Shown here piece after piece: positions 43,183 through 55,822 of a stretch of 64,000 nt of DNA (its first letter is position 1; the number at the start of each line of letters is the position of its first letter). The DNA comes from Curvularia sp. ZM96. Taxonomy: Eukaryota; Ascomycota; Dothideomycetes; Pleosporales; Pleosporaceae. The DNA is taken from contig JAJGBQ010000005.1 in NCBI GenBank assembly GCA_022457065.1, positions 2,108,001-2,172,000 on the forward strand. The letters are read 5' to 3'. Made by a program: the position numbers and the translations under genes. The notes under the pieces were generated by a model. That model searched no databases and was not told where the DNA came from. It saw nothing but the letters and a program-made list of their open reading frames with translations.

Positions 43183-46100
43183 TATTTAGTACTTATTACT
43201 AAATTATCTCTAACTATACTTAATCTACTTCTAAGCTAATTATAAAGATACTTACTAGCTACTTTAAAAGAATAGTATATTAAACTTACTAAGTAAACCT
43301 TTACTATTAATAACTATAGTAATAGAGTTGATTTAACTTTTTGCTACTAGTAAGTATCTATTAAGAACTACTTAACTATTAACTTAGACTACTACTAGAG
43401 TAAATACGTAAAAATAGTACTTATATAGAAATATACTACTAGTATTACTAAAAGATTTCTAGAATTTTAATACTTAGTTTATTTAGTAAAGAACTAGTTC
43501 TAAAACGTAAAGAAAATAATTTTACTACTTGAATTATACTTTATATCTAGTAATAAGTAAGTAGAAAGCTAAACTACTCTCTACTACTTACTTATAGATA
43601 AGAAAGAGATCTTTTTTAAGTTTAAGACTTAATCTATTAGTATAGCTATTAAAAGATCTATATCTAAGTTGAAGTAGTCTTTCTATCTCTAAAAAAACAT
43701 TACTTCTATCTTACGTATTTCTAACTTAGAATTTAAATACTTATAGAATAACCTACTTAATAAAATAGTATGATATCTTACTACTTTTGATATAAAAAGA
43801 AAAACTTCTATTAGATATACTTTAGATATAAACTATGCTAGTACTTCTACGCTACTAATAAAGTTTTATATCTACTAGTTTAGAAACTTTAGACTAAGAT
43901 TCTATAGAGTAAAACTTAATACCACTCTAATACTAATTTATACTTATTCTAGTATATCTAAACTTTCTTCTAAGACTTTACTATTAGAAAATAAACTTAC
44001 TAAGAATTATTATAACTATAGTAAGCCTAGATACTATATAAATCAGTATCTAGTACTATAAATAAGAGAAATTAAGATAGAATAAGAAGACTTTAAAGAA
44101 GTATATAAGTACTTATTAGATGAGAAATAGATAGTAAACTAAGAAGTTTAGAAAAACGGTCTAGTCTAGACTTAAATAAGTATAATCTTAATAATATTAA
44201 TCTATTATACTTATTTAGAGAAAGCTACTTCTAAGTATCTACTATTTATTATTTAAAAGGTTATAGTAATAGCCTATACTCTCTAGTTAATATTAGAGTC
44301 TAAAGTTTCTTATTCTTAAATTCTACTTTAACTCTAACTATTACTAGTTCTCTTCAGATATCTATCTAAAGACTATCTTTTCTTAAAATTATACTTAAAG
44401 AATTTTAGAACTATGTTTAGACTAAAATAGACAATTATATTTAGTTATATATCTATATTAATAGAAGAAAGATTCCTAATTACTCTTTTATTATTATAGA
44501 TTTAGGTTTTTAGAATAATATTATTAGAATTAAGTAGCTAAGACGCTTTTAACTTATCTTTAATCTAGTTTAGAACTAGATTATATAGATAGCTAAGTAC
44601 TCTCTAATCTATAATTCTGTCTTTTTTCTTTTATTATAGTTAAAGTAACTCTTTAAAAACATAGATATAGAGTAAAATATATAAAGAAAAGATACTTTTT
44701 AATAATAAAATAACTATTAGAGATATAATAGCTCTTATAAAGCTTATATATAGAGAATCTAAAATTACTCTAAACTTTCTAAAGTTTAGCGTCTATCTAC
44801 TAAACTATCTTTAAAACTAAGAAGGTCTTTTGTTTTCTTTTATATTACTATTATTTCTACTAAAGTTTTATACTATACTATAGAATTGAAAAAAAAAGCT
44901 ATTTATAATATGTATCTATAAGATTAATTGAATAATATAAAAGCACGCTAATCTAGATAACTCTAATAATGTCTAGTTAGCTAGAGACTAGCTCTTTTTA
45001 TATACTATTAGTACTAGAATATATTTAGTAAGACTATAGTAGACTAGATATTTAAATATAGACTCTATAACTATAAGATCATTTTTACCAAACTACTTCT
45101 AGATTAGTTTAGTCTTTTATATAAGTAGAGTACTGAAAAACTTAAAGCTACTCAGACGTTTATTATAGATAACTTTAGAAATAGATATATAAATTTAAGT
45201 AACTATCTTTCTACTATATCTATTTTTTATATTTATATACTTAATACAGATATTAATGTCTATGTAGACTATTATAAGCTTAATATAATACGTTATAATA
45301 ATGTTTATTAAAAGTTCTATATCAATAAGTTATTTATTTATATATACTAAATGGAAATCGTTACTAAGCTTAATATACGTATAGTCTGTAATAAGATCTA
45401 GATAGACTCTAACTTAGAAGAGTATACTACATTCTATACTTACTATAGAATTTATAAGTCAAAAGTATTATTTTTTAAACTCTATAATAGTGTAATAACT
45501 TATTTATATTATATAAATAACGTTTTAATTAAGTACTTTAATAGCTTTTATATTATCTATCTAGATAATATTCTAATCTACTCTAAGTTAGATATAGACT
45601 ATACTTCTGATATATAATAAATACTAAAAACACTCTACTAAATAGAACTCTAAGTAGATATTAAGAAAAGTAAATTGTATATTATTTAAATAAAGTATTT
45701 AGAATATCTTTTAACTAACTAAAGCTTAGAGGTTAACTATAATAAAGTAGAAGTTCTTAAAAACTAGATCTAGTCTACAACTATTACTAGTATAAAGTTA
45801 TTTCTAGACTTTATAAGCTTCTACTATTAATTTGTTCTAGAATACTTATAGATCATAAAGTCTCTACTAACTTTTCAAAGTTCTTTCTAACTCTTTTTAT
45901 AGAATTTAGAGTATAACTAGGTTTTTAAAAGATTAAAATTTATACTATTAGAGATTCTTACTCTATATTACTACTATCTAGAGTATAATAGTAAAATAGA
46001 AATAGATACTTCTAATAGTATTATAGTAGACGTTCTCTTCTAGAGATAGCTATATAGTATATAGTCTTTAGTAGCGTTTTTTAGTAAAGTTCTATATAAG

Positions 46101-46497
46101 TCTAAACTAAACTAGAAAATCTATAATATAAATGTTTTTACTATTATAACTATTTTTAGTAAATAGTAAGCTAAGCTGCTTTTAGTATATAACTATATTA
46201 AAGTATACTTAGACTACTATTCTTTAGAGTATATTATATTTACTGAAGTTCTGAACGTCTACTAAGTTAGATAGATAGAAGAGCTATCGTTTCTTAACTT
46301 CTATATTTAATATACTTTTAGAAAAAATAACACTTACGTAGATATCTTTTTCCAGTATAAATAGAATATAGAAAAGTTAAAGACTACTTAAATTAATAAC
46401 TATTTATAAATCCTTTTGGAACAATACTAACTTAACTCTTAAATTAACTTTAATTTTACTCAGAAATCTATAATTTAAGTATAAGTAGAGAATACTA

Positions 46498-48343
46498 ACG
46501 TGGTTCACAAGCGAGTCGCTCACCCAAGCGAGTCGCTCACGCCCCACCAGCGCGTCGACTTCGCAACATTATCACAGCTATTAATCACAGTATATTAAAA
46601 ATCGTAATAAGCCAATTTACTCCTTAGATCTATCACTATCACTAGCACTATCGATTTCAACTACGCAGGTACGGGCGTTGTGTCTAGTCTGCTTGCAACG
46701 CCCGCAGCGCCTCTCTCCTCGCACCCTCTTCGACGCACTCTCGCCATCACCACGACTGCTACTCGCCTGTTCAGCTAATAAATCCTGTACCTCACCAACA
46801 GTAAGAGTCTCGTCTGTCCGTACATATCGTCGCTTGCGGCTCTTACGCTTGTTTGCTGTATTTAGAGCCTCTCGAAGAGCAGCTACTTCCTCTCTCATAA
46901 GCGTCATCTCATGTGCTATTTGCTGAGCCCCTTTACTCAACTGAGCAATCTTTTCATCAAGAGAACTTGCAGAAGACCCAGGGCGGTTTCTTACTCTCTG
47001 TTGAATAAGAGTACTTTGCGCCTCGACTTCGCGCGCGTTGCGTGGTGTCTGCGCCTCCCAGGCGGTTACCCGTCGCGGCGATTGTACTGGTGTCTGCACC
47101 ACCACGTCAAGCTTTGATAGCACAGCCTGTGGGTCATGTGGGACTAGACCAGCACCTCTAAAGCCAGCCTGAATGTTCTCCTTTGTGATAGACTGCTCAA
47201 AAGCAGTCTTAAAGGCTGGTAGGAAGGTATCCTTAGTAATATAGCTGGTGTGGTTGCGTGCCAAGCCTGAGATCGAGTCGCCGTACTTGCGCTTCAACGG
47301 CGAGAAGCAGGCGACATCAAGGGGCTGCAACAGGTGAGACGAGTGGGCGGGCATACAGAGAAGAATAATATTCTTCTCCTTGCAAAGATCTTGAAAATCA
47401 ACAGAGCAGTGGCTCTCATGGCCGTCAATAATCAGCAGTCGATATCCACCCATAGTGCAGCTCTTCGTATGGGTATCGAAGTGCTCTAACCAGGTAAGCG
47501 CAAGCTGATTGTTTGTCCAGCCATTAGGACTGACTTCAAGTACCCAGTCAGTAGGTAGATTCTCAAACCAGACGTCGATAAGCACCTTGCCCGCAAAGAT
47601 AACGAAGGGGGGTAGCCGGCGACCCGACGCGCCCACGCCTTGGATCACAGTAACCCACTCACGGTTGCCTGGCTGGACGCGCTTCTTTTGCCTGATCCCT
47701 CTGAGCCTGTGATAACTAACTGTGATAAAATCTTGCCCATCATAAAGCCAGTTTCGTCAAAGTTGTAGATATCGTCGTCCACAATACCCCACTTCTGCTT
47801 TGTCGCCTGGACTAAGTCGAACCAGCGCTGGATAGCCGCTGGGTCCTCGCAGGCGGCTCGCTGGTGATCATAGGGACGACTCCAGCGCGTCCGGAGCTCA
47901 GGAGTCCTCTTAACAAAGTTATCAACCCAATTCTTGCCAACAGGGTTACTAGCGCGCTCATGCAACAGTTTATCAGCCATTACTCGAACGTCAGCCTTTG
48001 TAGGCGCAAATCCTCTTGTAGACTCCTCAAGAATACGCTTAAGTATAGCCTCCTCTTCTAGCTTATTAAGGCGCTTCGACTTCGGTACGCAGTCGCGTCG
48101 GGGGCGCTTTCCAGCGCGTCGGTCAGATAGAGTTCTTTGAGGCACGTTATAGATAGCTGCAGCACGTCTTTGGCTTTGAACACGTTGTGATTGAATATCA
48201 AAAAGAGCAAGCTGAAGATCTGATTCAGGATAAGTTGATTGATAATTACGTTGTTGTGGCATTTCGCGTTGTAGTGTCGAAGTCGACGCGCTGGTGGGGC
48301 GTGAGCGACTCGCTTGGGTGAGCGACTCGCTTGTGAACCACGT
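46498..48343 (-). mobile_element. Un-RIPed pogo/Fot1-like transposon, copy C2
   Basis: 1846 bp, the same length as C1, with TA duplication (46496-46497, 48344-48345) and inverted repeats beginning ACGTGGTTCACAAGCGAG. Each end has two copies of AAGCGAGTCGCTCAC, which differ from the C1 units although the coding regions are clearly homologous and similar throughout. Confidence 0.92.
46617..48262 (-). pseudogene. pogo-type DDD transposase with one frameshift (copy C2)
   Basis: Starts at the ATG at 48262 (MPQQRNYQST). The frame breaks near 47689-47692, where the plus-strand T run has four Ts against five in copy C1 (within the Lys-rich turn after residue 190). Downstream the other frame is open to the stop at 46617, including the second and third catalytic Asp (LLIIDGHESH, LQPLDVACFSPLKR) and the CCHC knuckle (CGRCKQTRHNARTC). 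The region frameshifted in C1 is intact here, and the reverse is true in C1. No RIP stops are present. Confidence 0.9.
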
Positions 48344-48345
48344 TA

Positions 48346-50059
48346 TATACTATTTTTCTTAAATTTATTTAGTATCTTATAAATTACTAGGTTTTCTACT
48401 ATAATCTTTGTATTTAGAAATACTCTTATAATATTTAATTCTCTAATCTCTAGGTTCTAATTTACTACTATTACTATTACTATTCCAAATAATTTCGTAG
48501 CTAGAGTTATAGCGTATATTAATTCTAGCGTTCCTTTCTTCTAAAGATCATCTCTTATAACTATTCTTATCTTATACTTTTAGAAATATCTATCTTTATT
48601 AAATTTATAGGTCTATACCTATTTAAGTAGTGAGAGTTTACTAGCCTAATTAGCTAATATTAGCCTTCTAATCTTAGGTCTAAGTTCTCTTCTACTATAG
48701 TATTTCTACTTTCTTATTGGTAGCTTTCTTAAATAGGAATATTATTTAGTACTATGATATTTATTTCTATATAGTTTGAGGTTATAGTAGATCGTTCTTA
48801 TATAGATAATTACTTAATACTTATAGTGTATTTTCTTTAAGTACTACTACTATAACTACTAAGTTTATTATATAGTAGTATAGCTACTTATTCTAGTTAT
48901 ATATAACTCTTAGGATAAAGATATTATAGAAATTATACTATAAATCTTCTAATCTAGAAGATTCTGTAATTGCTATAAATATACTTTTCTTATTTCTATA
49001 TTAAGAGTGGATCTTAAGTAGAAGTAATATAAGACTTCTGGTGTTAAGACTCTAAGGTTAGTTTTCGCGGATGAAGTAATAGAGTAATATAAATAGTATC
49101 TCTATAAGTAACTCTTGTATTATACTTATACTCGTAACTTAAGTTAAATATATTGAGCTATAAGGGCCTAATACCTATTCCTATATACTAAGTAAATATT
49201 CTATGTCCTATACTATTCTATAGTGTCTTATAGTGTCCTATGCGTAGAACGTTATAGAATTATATAGGATCTATAAGATACACGTGACATATCTTATAGT
49301 AGCGTTCTGCTAAGCCTATAGGACATATAATTACTTATATATTATTAGCTAAGTATATCTCTTCCTCTAAAAGAGGTCTTAGATATAGCTACTTCCTTTA
49401 TTCTTTCTATATCTTGCGCTATCTCCTCTACTTAGGTTCGTAATACTATTTTTCTCTTTCTAGCTTTATATTCTTATAAGCTAACTATTATAGTGTCTAG
49501 GAGTACTACCTATTATTACGCACTTAGTAATTAAATTTACTAAACTAGAGAACTCGCGATAGTCTCTTATTAATATTACGTAAAGAAGAATTTAGAGTGC
49601 TAGATATCGTTGTTAAAGAAAGAGTATAGGAATTATTATTATAATAGAGTAAAGTTATGCGTCCTAGTAGAGGTCTTAGTTCTAAATTTTAAAAAACTAG
49701 ATTAAGAGCTCGCGCGTCTAGAGTAGTAAGAAGTAGATATAGATATAGTAGAAGCTGCGGTCTTATAGTCGTTAATGACAGCTCGTGTAAAGAAAGATCG
49801 TCTTTATAAATAACGAAAGTTATTAAAGCGTTATAAGTAATAGTAGATTAATAAGTTAGGAAAATTCGTAGAGGATATTAAGGCCTTAGAGGCGATAGAG
49901 TAGGCGAATTAGAAGGTGTCTACTTTAGAGGGTAGTCTAATACCTAGTACTTCCGCCTTAGATTAGAGTGCTTTTATGCTGTCCTTCCTAGAGAGTAATT
50001 CTAGTTTTACTAAGGTAGTTAGCGATGCTAGTAATGCGCCTATTTCTTCTTCTTAATAG
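48346..50059. other. AT-rich RIP-mutated relics, not resolved
   Basis: No intact frame. An imperfect inverted repeat occupies 49202-49327 (TATGTCCTAT...ATAGGACATA, with inner GTAGAACG/CGTTCTGC). A plus-strand relic of about 500 bp ends near 50055 and reads through RIP stops as a Lys/Arg-rich then Ser/Ala-rich tail (TARVKKDRLYK, SAFMLSFLESNSS). It could be the end of a transposase or a gag; I cannot decide. Confidence 0.4.
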
Positions 50060-53000
50060 TACGTTTCTTTTTCTATAGCTTTTATAGCGTTATTAGTTTA
50101 TTATAGAATCTTACTTCCTTAGGTATTCTTTTTATTAGTTTTACTCTTCTAGTGTAGTAGTAGATATTGTTTCGTTTTAAGTATTTCTTTAATAGTTACT
50201 AATAGTTTTATAGGTTAGCTTTAGATTTCTATGTGTTTTCTAACTCTAAGTATCTCTTCTATTTAACTAGCTATTCCTAATAGAAGTTATCGTCTTAGAA
50301 ATCATTTCTTTCTATTTCTTAGTATTCTCTAAGATCTTCTATATCGAATCTGTCGTCTTCCTCTATTTTATAATAGAATATTTCTTATAATAGCGTTTTA
50401 GGGTCTACTAGTTCTAATAGTTTAATATAGAATCTTAGATATATCTTAGTATCTAGTAGTAGATCTAATATATAGGTTACTAGTGTGTTTTACTTTAAAA
50501 TTAAAAATAGTCTAACCTTAACGTTATCTAGTCTTTTACTTAGTTGCTTCGTTTAAAAGTTCTTCGTAAGTAGATATACTTTATCCCTCTTCTTTAGCTA
50601 AGGTACTATTTTTCTTTTCTAGTTAATATATAAAATACTCTAGCGTTATACCTTTTTAAGTAATTCTTATAGTTTCTCGTAGATTTTCTTTATTTCTTTA
50701 GCCGTAGTAATAGCTACTTCTATTTTTAGACTTAGTAATATTCTAGTAAAGAGGTTTAGATATCTTTTATAATTTACGTAGAATAGTATCTATTCTATAG
50801 ATTCTAATATTTTGTTGTTATACGCTAGTTATACTATTAGTAGTAGTTATACCTAATTATTTTACTAGTAGTTAGTGTAAATGCGTAAGTATATTTTTAT
50901 AGTTCTATTTATTCTTTCTATTTATCTATTAGTTTCTAGGTAATAAGCTATAGATAGCTTTCTTTTTATTCCTATAATTACTATTAAAGCTGTCTAAAAG
51001 TTTAACGTAAAGAGCTTATCTCTATTACTAGTAATTAACTTTAGTATTCTATAGTTTCTCGTAATTCTATTATAAAATATATATACAAGCTATTCTATAT
51101 TATAGTCTTTTCTAAATGCGATATATACTACGTATTTAGTAAACCCATCTACTATAACTAAGATTACGTTATAGCTAATATTTATTATAGGGTCTTTTAA
51201 GACTAGTAGTCTTATTACAAAGTCTATAGAGATGTCTGTTTAGAGTATATCTAGTAGTTCTTGTGCTTATATCTCTCTATATAGTATATAAGTACTATAC
51301 TTGTTCTTTTAGTATTCTTTGCATTTAGCAATAAAGGTTGTAACTTTGTCTTTTCTTTTACTAAATTCGTAATTTTGTTAAATTAGTACTATTATTCTAA
51401 CGATTCTAGGGTGTCTGTGTACTAGATTGTCGTAGTGTTATTAAATAATTTCTACTTATCGTTCTTTAGGTATATCGTTTCTAATTTTAAGTATTCTATT
51501 AATAGTTCTTATTAGCTCTAGAGATCTATCTTCGTTCTACTTAAGTATTGTAGTGTTAATAATTTCTTTAGTTTCTACGATATTAGGTCGTTAGCTAAGA
51601 GTATCTACTCTACTATTTTCTTTTTCTAGTGTATATATAATCTTAAACTTATATTATCCAAGTAGCTTAGCCTATTAGGTCTAGCGTTAATTAAGAGGTT
51701 TAGTAGTGGTAAAGTATACTAAGTTCTTATAATTTATATAGATAGTAAGTTCTAAGTAGCTTTCTACCTATACTCTCTAATATTTTAGATAACGTGTTTC
51801 ACCACCAAGTCGTCAACCCTACCAAGTCGTTAGCTCCACTACCACACCCTACCTTTATAATAATACTGCGCAACATAACTACGACTTTTTATATTAAGTA
51901 GAATAAGATATTATTATTTAGACGCGTCGCTATCCTCTATATCCTCTAATTCTACTTAGCAGGTGCGAGAGTTATATCTAATTTAGCTATAACGTCCGCA
52001 GCGCCGTTTACTACGCACCCTCTTCGTAGGCGTTACACCCTTATTATAGCTACTATCTTCTGCCTTAGCTATCTAATTAGCTATCTATCTAACTATCTAG
52101 GATCTCTCTACCTCTACGTAGCGCCTCTTATAAGTTTTTCGCTTTATTAACGCTTTAATAGCGTCTCGTAGGCGACTTATTTCCTTCTATATTAATACTA
52201 TATAATAAGCGATCTGCTAGGCTCCCTTACTTAACTACTATATCTACTTCTTAAGAGAAGTTATAGAAGACTCTTGCTAGATTTACATACGGTTTTAAAT
52301 AAGCGTAGCCTGCGCCTCTATTTCGCGCGCGTTGCGTGGCGTTTTTAGATTCTAGGCGGTGCTCTCTTGCACTAGTAGAGTTAGCGTACGTAGTATAACG
52401 TTAAGCTATAATAAAATAACGTAAGAATTATATAGTATAAGTCTAGCACCTTAAAAGCCTGCACGGATATTATCTATTATAATAGACTTATTATAAGCCT
52501 CTTTAAACGCTAGTAGAAAGATGTCTTTACTAATATAGTAGATATAGTTACGCGCTAAGGCTAAGATAGCGTCGCCATACGCGCGCTTTAATAGCGAGAA
52601 GTAGCTAACGTTAAGAGGCTATAAGAGATACGACGAGTGTAGAGGTATATAGAGAAGGATTATCTTCTTCTCTTCGTAGAGATCTTAGAAAGCTACTAAG
52701 TAGTAGCTCTTATAGCTATTAATAATAAGTAGCCTATGCGTCCCTATAGGGCGCGCATAGAAATCGAAGTAACGAAGCTAGTTAAGCGCTAGATTATTAT
52801 TCGTCCAGCTAGTAGGACTAACTTAGATTACCTAGTCGCGTGGTAGATTCTTAGTAAACTAAGTAGAGATTAGAATCTTATCTTTAAAGATAAGAAACGC
52901 TAGAATACGCTTACCTATTGCGCTAACGCCTTATATTAGCGTAACCTACTCGCGATTGCCTAGCTAGATCTTCTTTATTCTTCCTAGTTTATCTATACCT

Positions 53001-55820
53001 ATAATAACTAACTATAATAAAATCTTACCTATAATAAAGCTAGTCTTATTAAAGTTATAGATATCTTTGTCTATAATACTATACTTCGCCTTCGTATTCT
53101 AAACTAGCTTAAACTAGCTCTTAATAAGCGCTAGATCTTCGCAGAGAGCTCGCTAGTAATCGTATAGACGGCTCTAGCGCGTACGTAGCTTAGGATTGCG
53201 CTAGATAAACCTATTAACCTAGTTCTTGCTAACCTCCTCTCTACCACGCTCTTAGAGTAGTCTATTAGCTATATCTCGCACGACGTCTCTTCTATAGAGT
53301 AGTCCTCGCTCAGCCTTAACTATTACACGCTTAGTAATAGCCTACTCTTTAAGTTTTATTAGGCGCTTATAGTTTACCTTATAATCGCGTTAAGGGCGTC
53401 GTCTAGCGCGTCGCTCTTAGATTATCGTTCGTGAGATACTCTACACGATAGTAGCGCGTATTTTAGTCTAAATTTAGTATAAAGTAAGACTTTAAATAGC
53501 TAAGTAAATATCTACTTCGCTATAGGCTTATTATACGTTAGGTTGTTAAGACATCACGCGTTATTGTTGTGAAGGTGGGGTGTGGTAGTGGAGCTGACGA
53601 CTTGGTGGGGTTGACGACTCGGTGGTGAAACACGTTATATAACTATCGTAAGTAGTTTCTTATTATGTACGTTATAGCGTTCTTCTAGTCCTAAGAACTT
53701 TCTTAAGTAATATACTATTAGGTGCTATTTGCTACTAATATAGATACTAGCGTAGCTTTCTAAAGCTAAGTCTAATACGTTAGTTTTTAATTTTAGTAGT
53801 ACTTCTAAAATTAATATTCTAAAGTATAGTGGCGTAATATATACTTTCTTAAGTATCTTAAAGGCGTTATTAGTCTTTTTATTCTAGTTCTATAGGGTAT
53901 CTTTTCGCGTAAGTCGCGTGATTAGTATCGCGATCTTAGAGTAGTCTTTAATAAATTCTTAGTTAAAGTTTACGAATCTAAGAAATAATTAAATATCTAT
54001 AATATTCTTTAGCGTTAGCTAGTTCTTAATAACTTTAATCTTTTCTACGCTTATTTGTACTCTATTGGTCTCTACTACGTAGTCTAGAAAGTTAATCTTA
54101 GTCTTATAAAATTTATACTTCTTTAGCTTAAGTCGAAGACTATAATCGTTAAGAGCTTAAAGTACTTTTATAACGTGTCTAGTATAGTTCTTCTTATTCT
54201 CTAAGTAGATTAGAATATTATCTAGATAGGCGATAATAAATATATCTAAATAGGGTCTAAGTACGTTATTAATAAGTTCTTAAAATATAGCTAGAGCGTT
54301 CGTGAGCCTAAATAGTATAACTATATATTTAAAATATCTATATCTTGTTTAAAAAGCGATTTTCTATTTTTTACTTTTCGCAATTCTAATAAGGTAGTAT
54401 CTGTCTCTAAGATCTAGTGCTATAAAGATCTTTACTTAAGGTAATTAATTCTAAAGTTCTCTAATATTTAGTACTAGGTATTAATTCTTAACTATAATAT
54501 TATTTAATTATCTATAGTTAACGTATAGTCGATCTATTCTATCCTTCTTTAGTACGAATATAATTATATATCTTACTAGAGATATTAATAGTCGTATATA
54601 TCTTTTAGCTAATACTATGTCTAGGTATTCTCGTAGTACCTTAAGTTCTCTTTCTATTAATGCGTAAATTAGGCTAAAGGTCAGTTACTTTTCTTTCTAT
54701 AGGATTATCTTATAATTCTAGAGTTTATATTCTAGTAACGCTCGTTCGTCTACTACTTCCTAAAATAGATATTTAAATTTTCTATATTATTTAGAGATCT
54801 CTAGAGTTGCGCTTTTCTTCTATTTACCTCTAGCTTCGTAATCTATTAGTCTAGTATTAGTATCTACTAGGTTTAGCTTCCTGTTCTAGAAACTACCTTT
54901 TAAGTACGCTTCTCTTTCTGCGTTATTATACTACTTAGCAATATTACTCTTATCTATTATTAAACTCTACTAATGTCTAGACTAGCTTATAATTACGCTT
55001 AGTCCGTAGTATTTAAATTAAAATATCTTTAACTTCTAGTTAATCTATAGATTGTATTTCTATAGCTATAGGAGTTCTAATATAATATTATAGATAGCTA
55101 GTCTAAGAACGTCTAGATTAATTTTCTCCTTATGCTCTTAGATGCTAAGTGTTACTTACTTAATCTTATGTATAATTTCGTTTTCTTTTAGTATTAACTT
55201 GCTAGTAGTAATATATAGTAGGTAGGGATGTTATTTCTATAGCTATAAAAGTTCTGCTTTCTTAGCTGCGTGCGCTAATATATAGTTATCTTATATTCCT
55301 AAATCTACTAGTGCCTATATCTATATTTTATTAAGCTTTACTATAAGCTTAATTAATCTTAGAGAGTTTACTAAGTTAATTTCCCTAGAGAAGCTATATT
55401 CTCGTGTCGCTAGTCTAAAAAAGACTATAGTTCTGCGTAGCTATACTATTCTTTAGCGTCTTAGTACTTATCGCACTTATTACTTAGGTATGTTTACTAA
55501 TATAGCTAGTTATACTCTCTAGTAGTGCTATCTTTATTCGTATACGTAATTTATATATTAATAATGTCTTTCTTTTTATTTGTGTGCTCTAGAAAGTAGA
55601 TCGTTCTTCTCTTTTCCTATAGATGTTTAGCGTATAGACTATTCTTGCATTCGTACTATATTTATTTATATCTAGGTTCTTCTTAAACTTTCTTTAGTAA
55701 CTATCTTTCGTTCTATTTAGTATTCTATTGTACTAGGTAGAACCTAGTAGTGTATATAGTCTAGTATAGCTTGCTATATCATAGATTATTTACGTTATAC
55801 TAGTATTAACTAATTTAGTA
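50060..55820 (-). mobile_element. RIP-degraded Ty3/gypsy retrotransposon relic, minus strand
   Basis: On the minus strand, reverse transcriptase lies near 54190-54240 (FIIAYLDNILIYLENK), the integrase core near 51090-51180 (VILVIVDGFTKYVVYIAFR), and an integrase C-terminal region near 50390-50490 (TYILDLLLDTKIYLRFYIKLLE). This order is that of Ty3/gypsy pol. It is interrupted by a pogo-like element at 51792-53635. Many stops and TA enrichment show RIP. LTRs were not identified, so both ends are approximate. Confidence 0.65.
51792..53635 (-). mobile_element. RIP-degraded pogo/Fot1-like transposon, family E
   Basis: 1844 bp, TA flanked (51790-51791, 53636-53637), with ends beginning ACGTGTTTCACCACCAAGTC. 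Subterminal units read ACCAAGTCGTCAAC and ACCAAGTCGTTAGC. The minus-strand transposase relic parallels C1/C2 in order, with stops throughout. It sits inside the minus-strand gypsy relic, so it inserted later than that element. Confidence 0.8.
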
Positions 55821-55822
55821 TA

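Larger units (their letters stand above)
40822..46497 (+). mobile_element. RIP-degraded Ty3/gypsy retrotransposon relic
   Basis: Plus-strand order of recognisable relics: a gag zinc-knuckle near 44003-44050 (reads NYYNYSKPRYYINQYL, with Cys codons turned to Tyr as RIP would do), reverse transcriptase near 45550-45600 (IIYLDNILIYSK, the YLDDILIYS motif), and RNase H near 46005-46140 (DTSNSIIVDVLF, VAFFSKVLYKSKLN). Stops are frequent. The order RT then RNase H without integrase between them fits Ty3/gypsy rather than copia. An un-RIPed pogo element interrupts it at 41337-43182 and another abuts at 46498. The true ends are not resolved. Confidence 0.65.
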
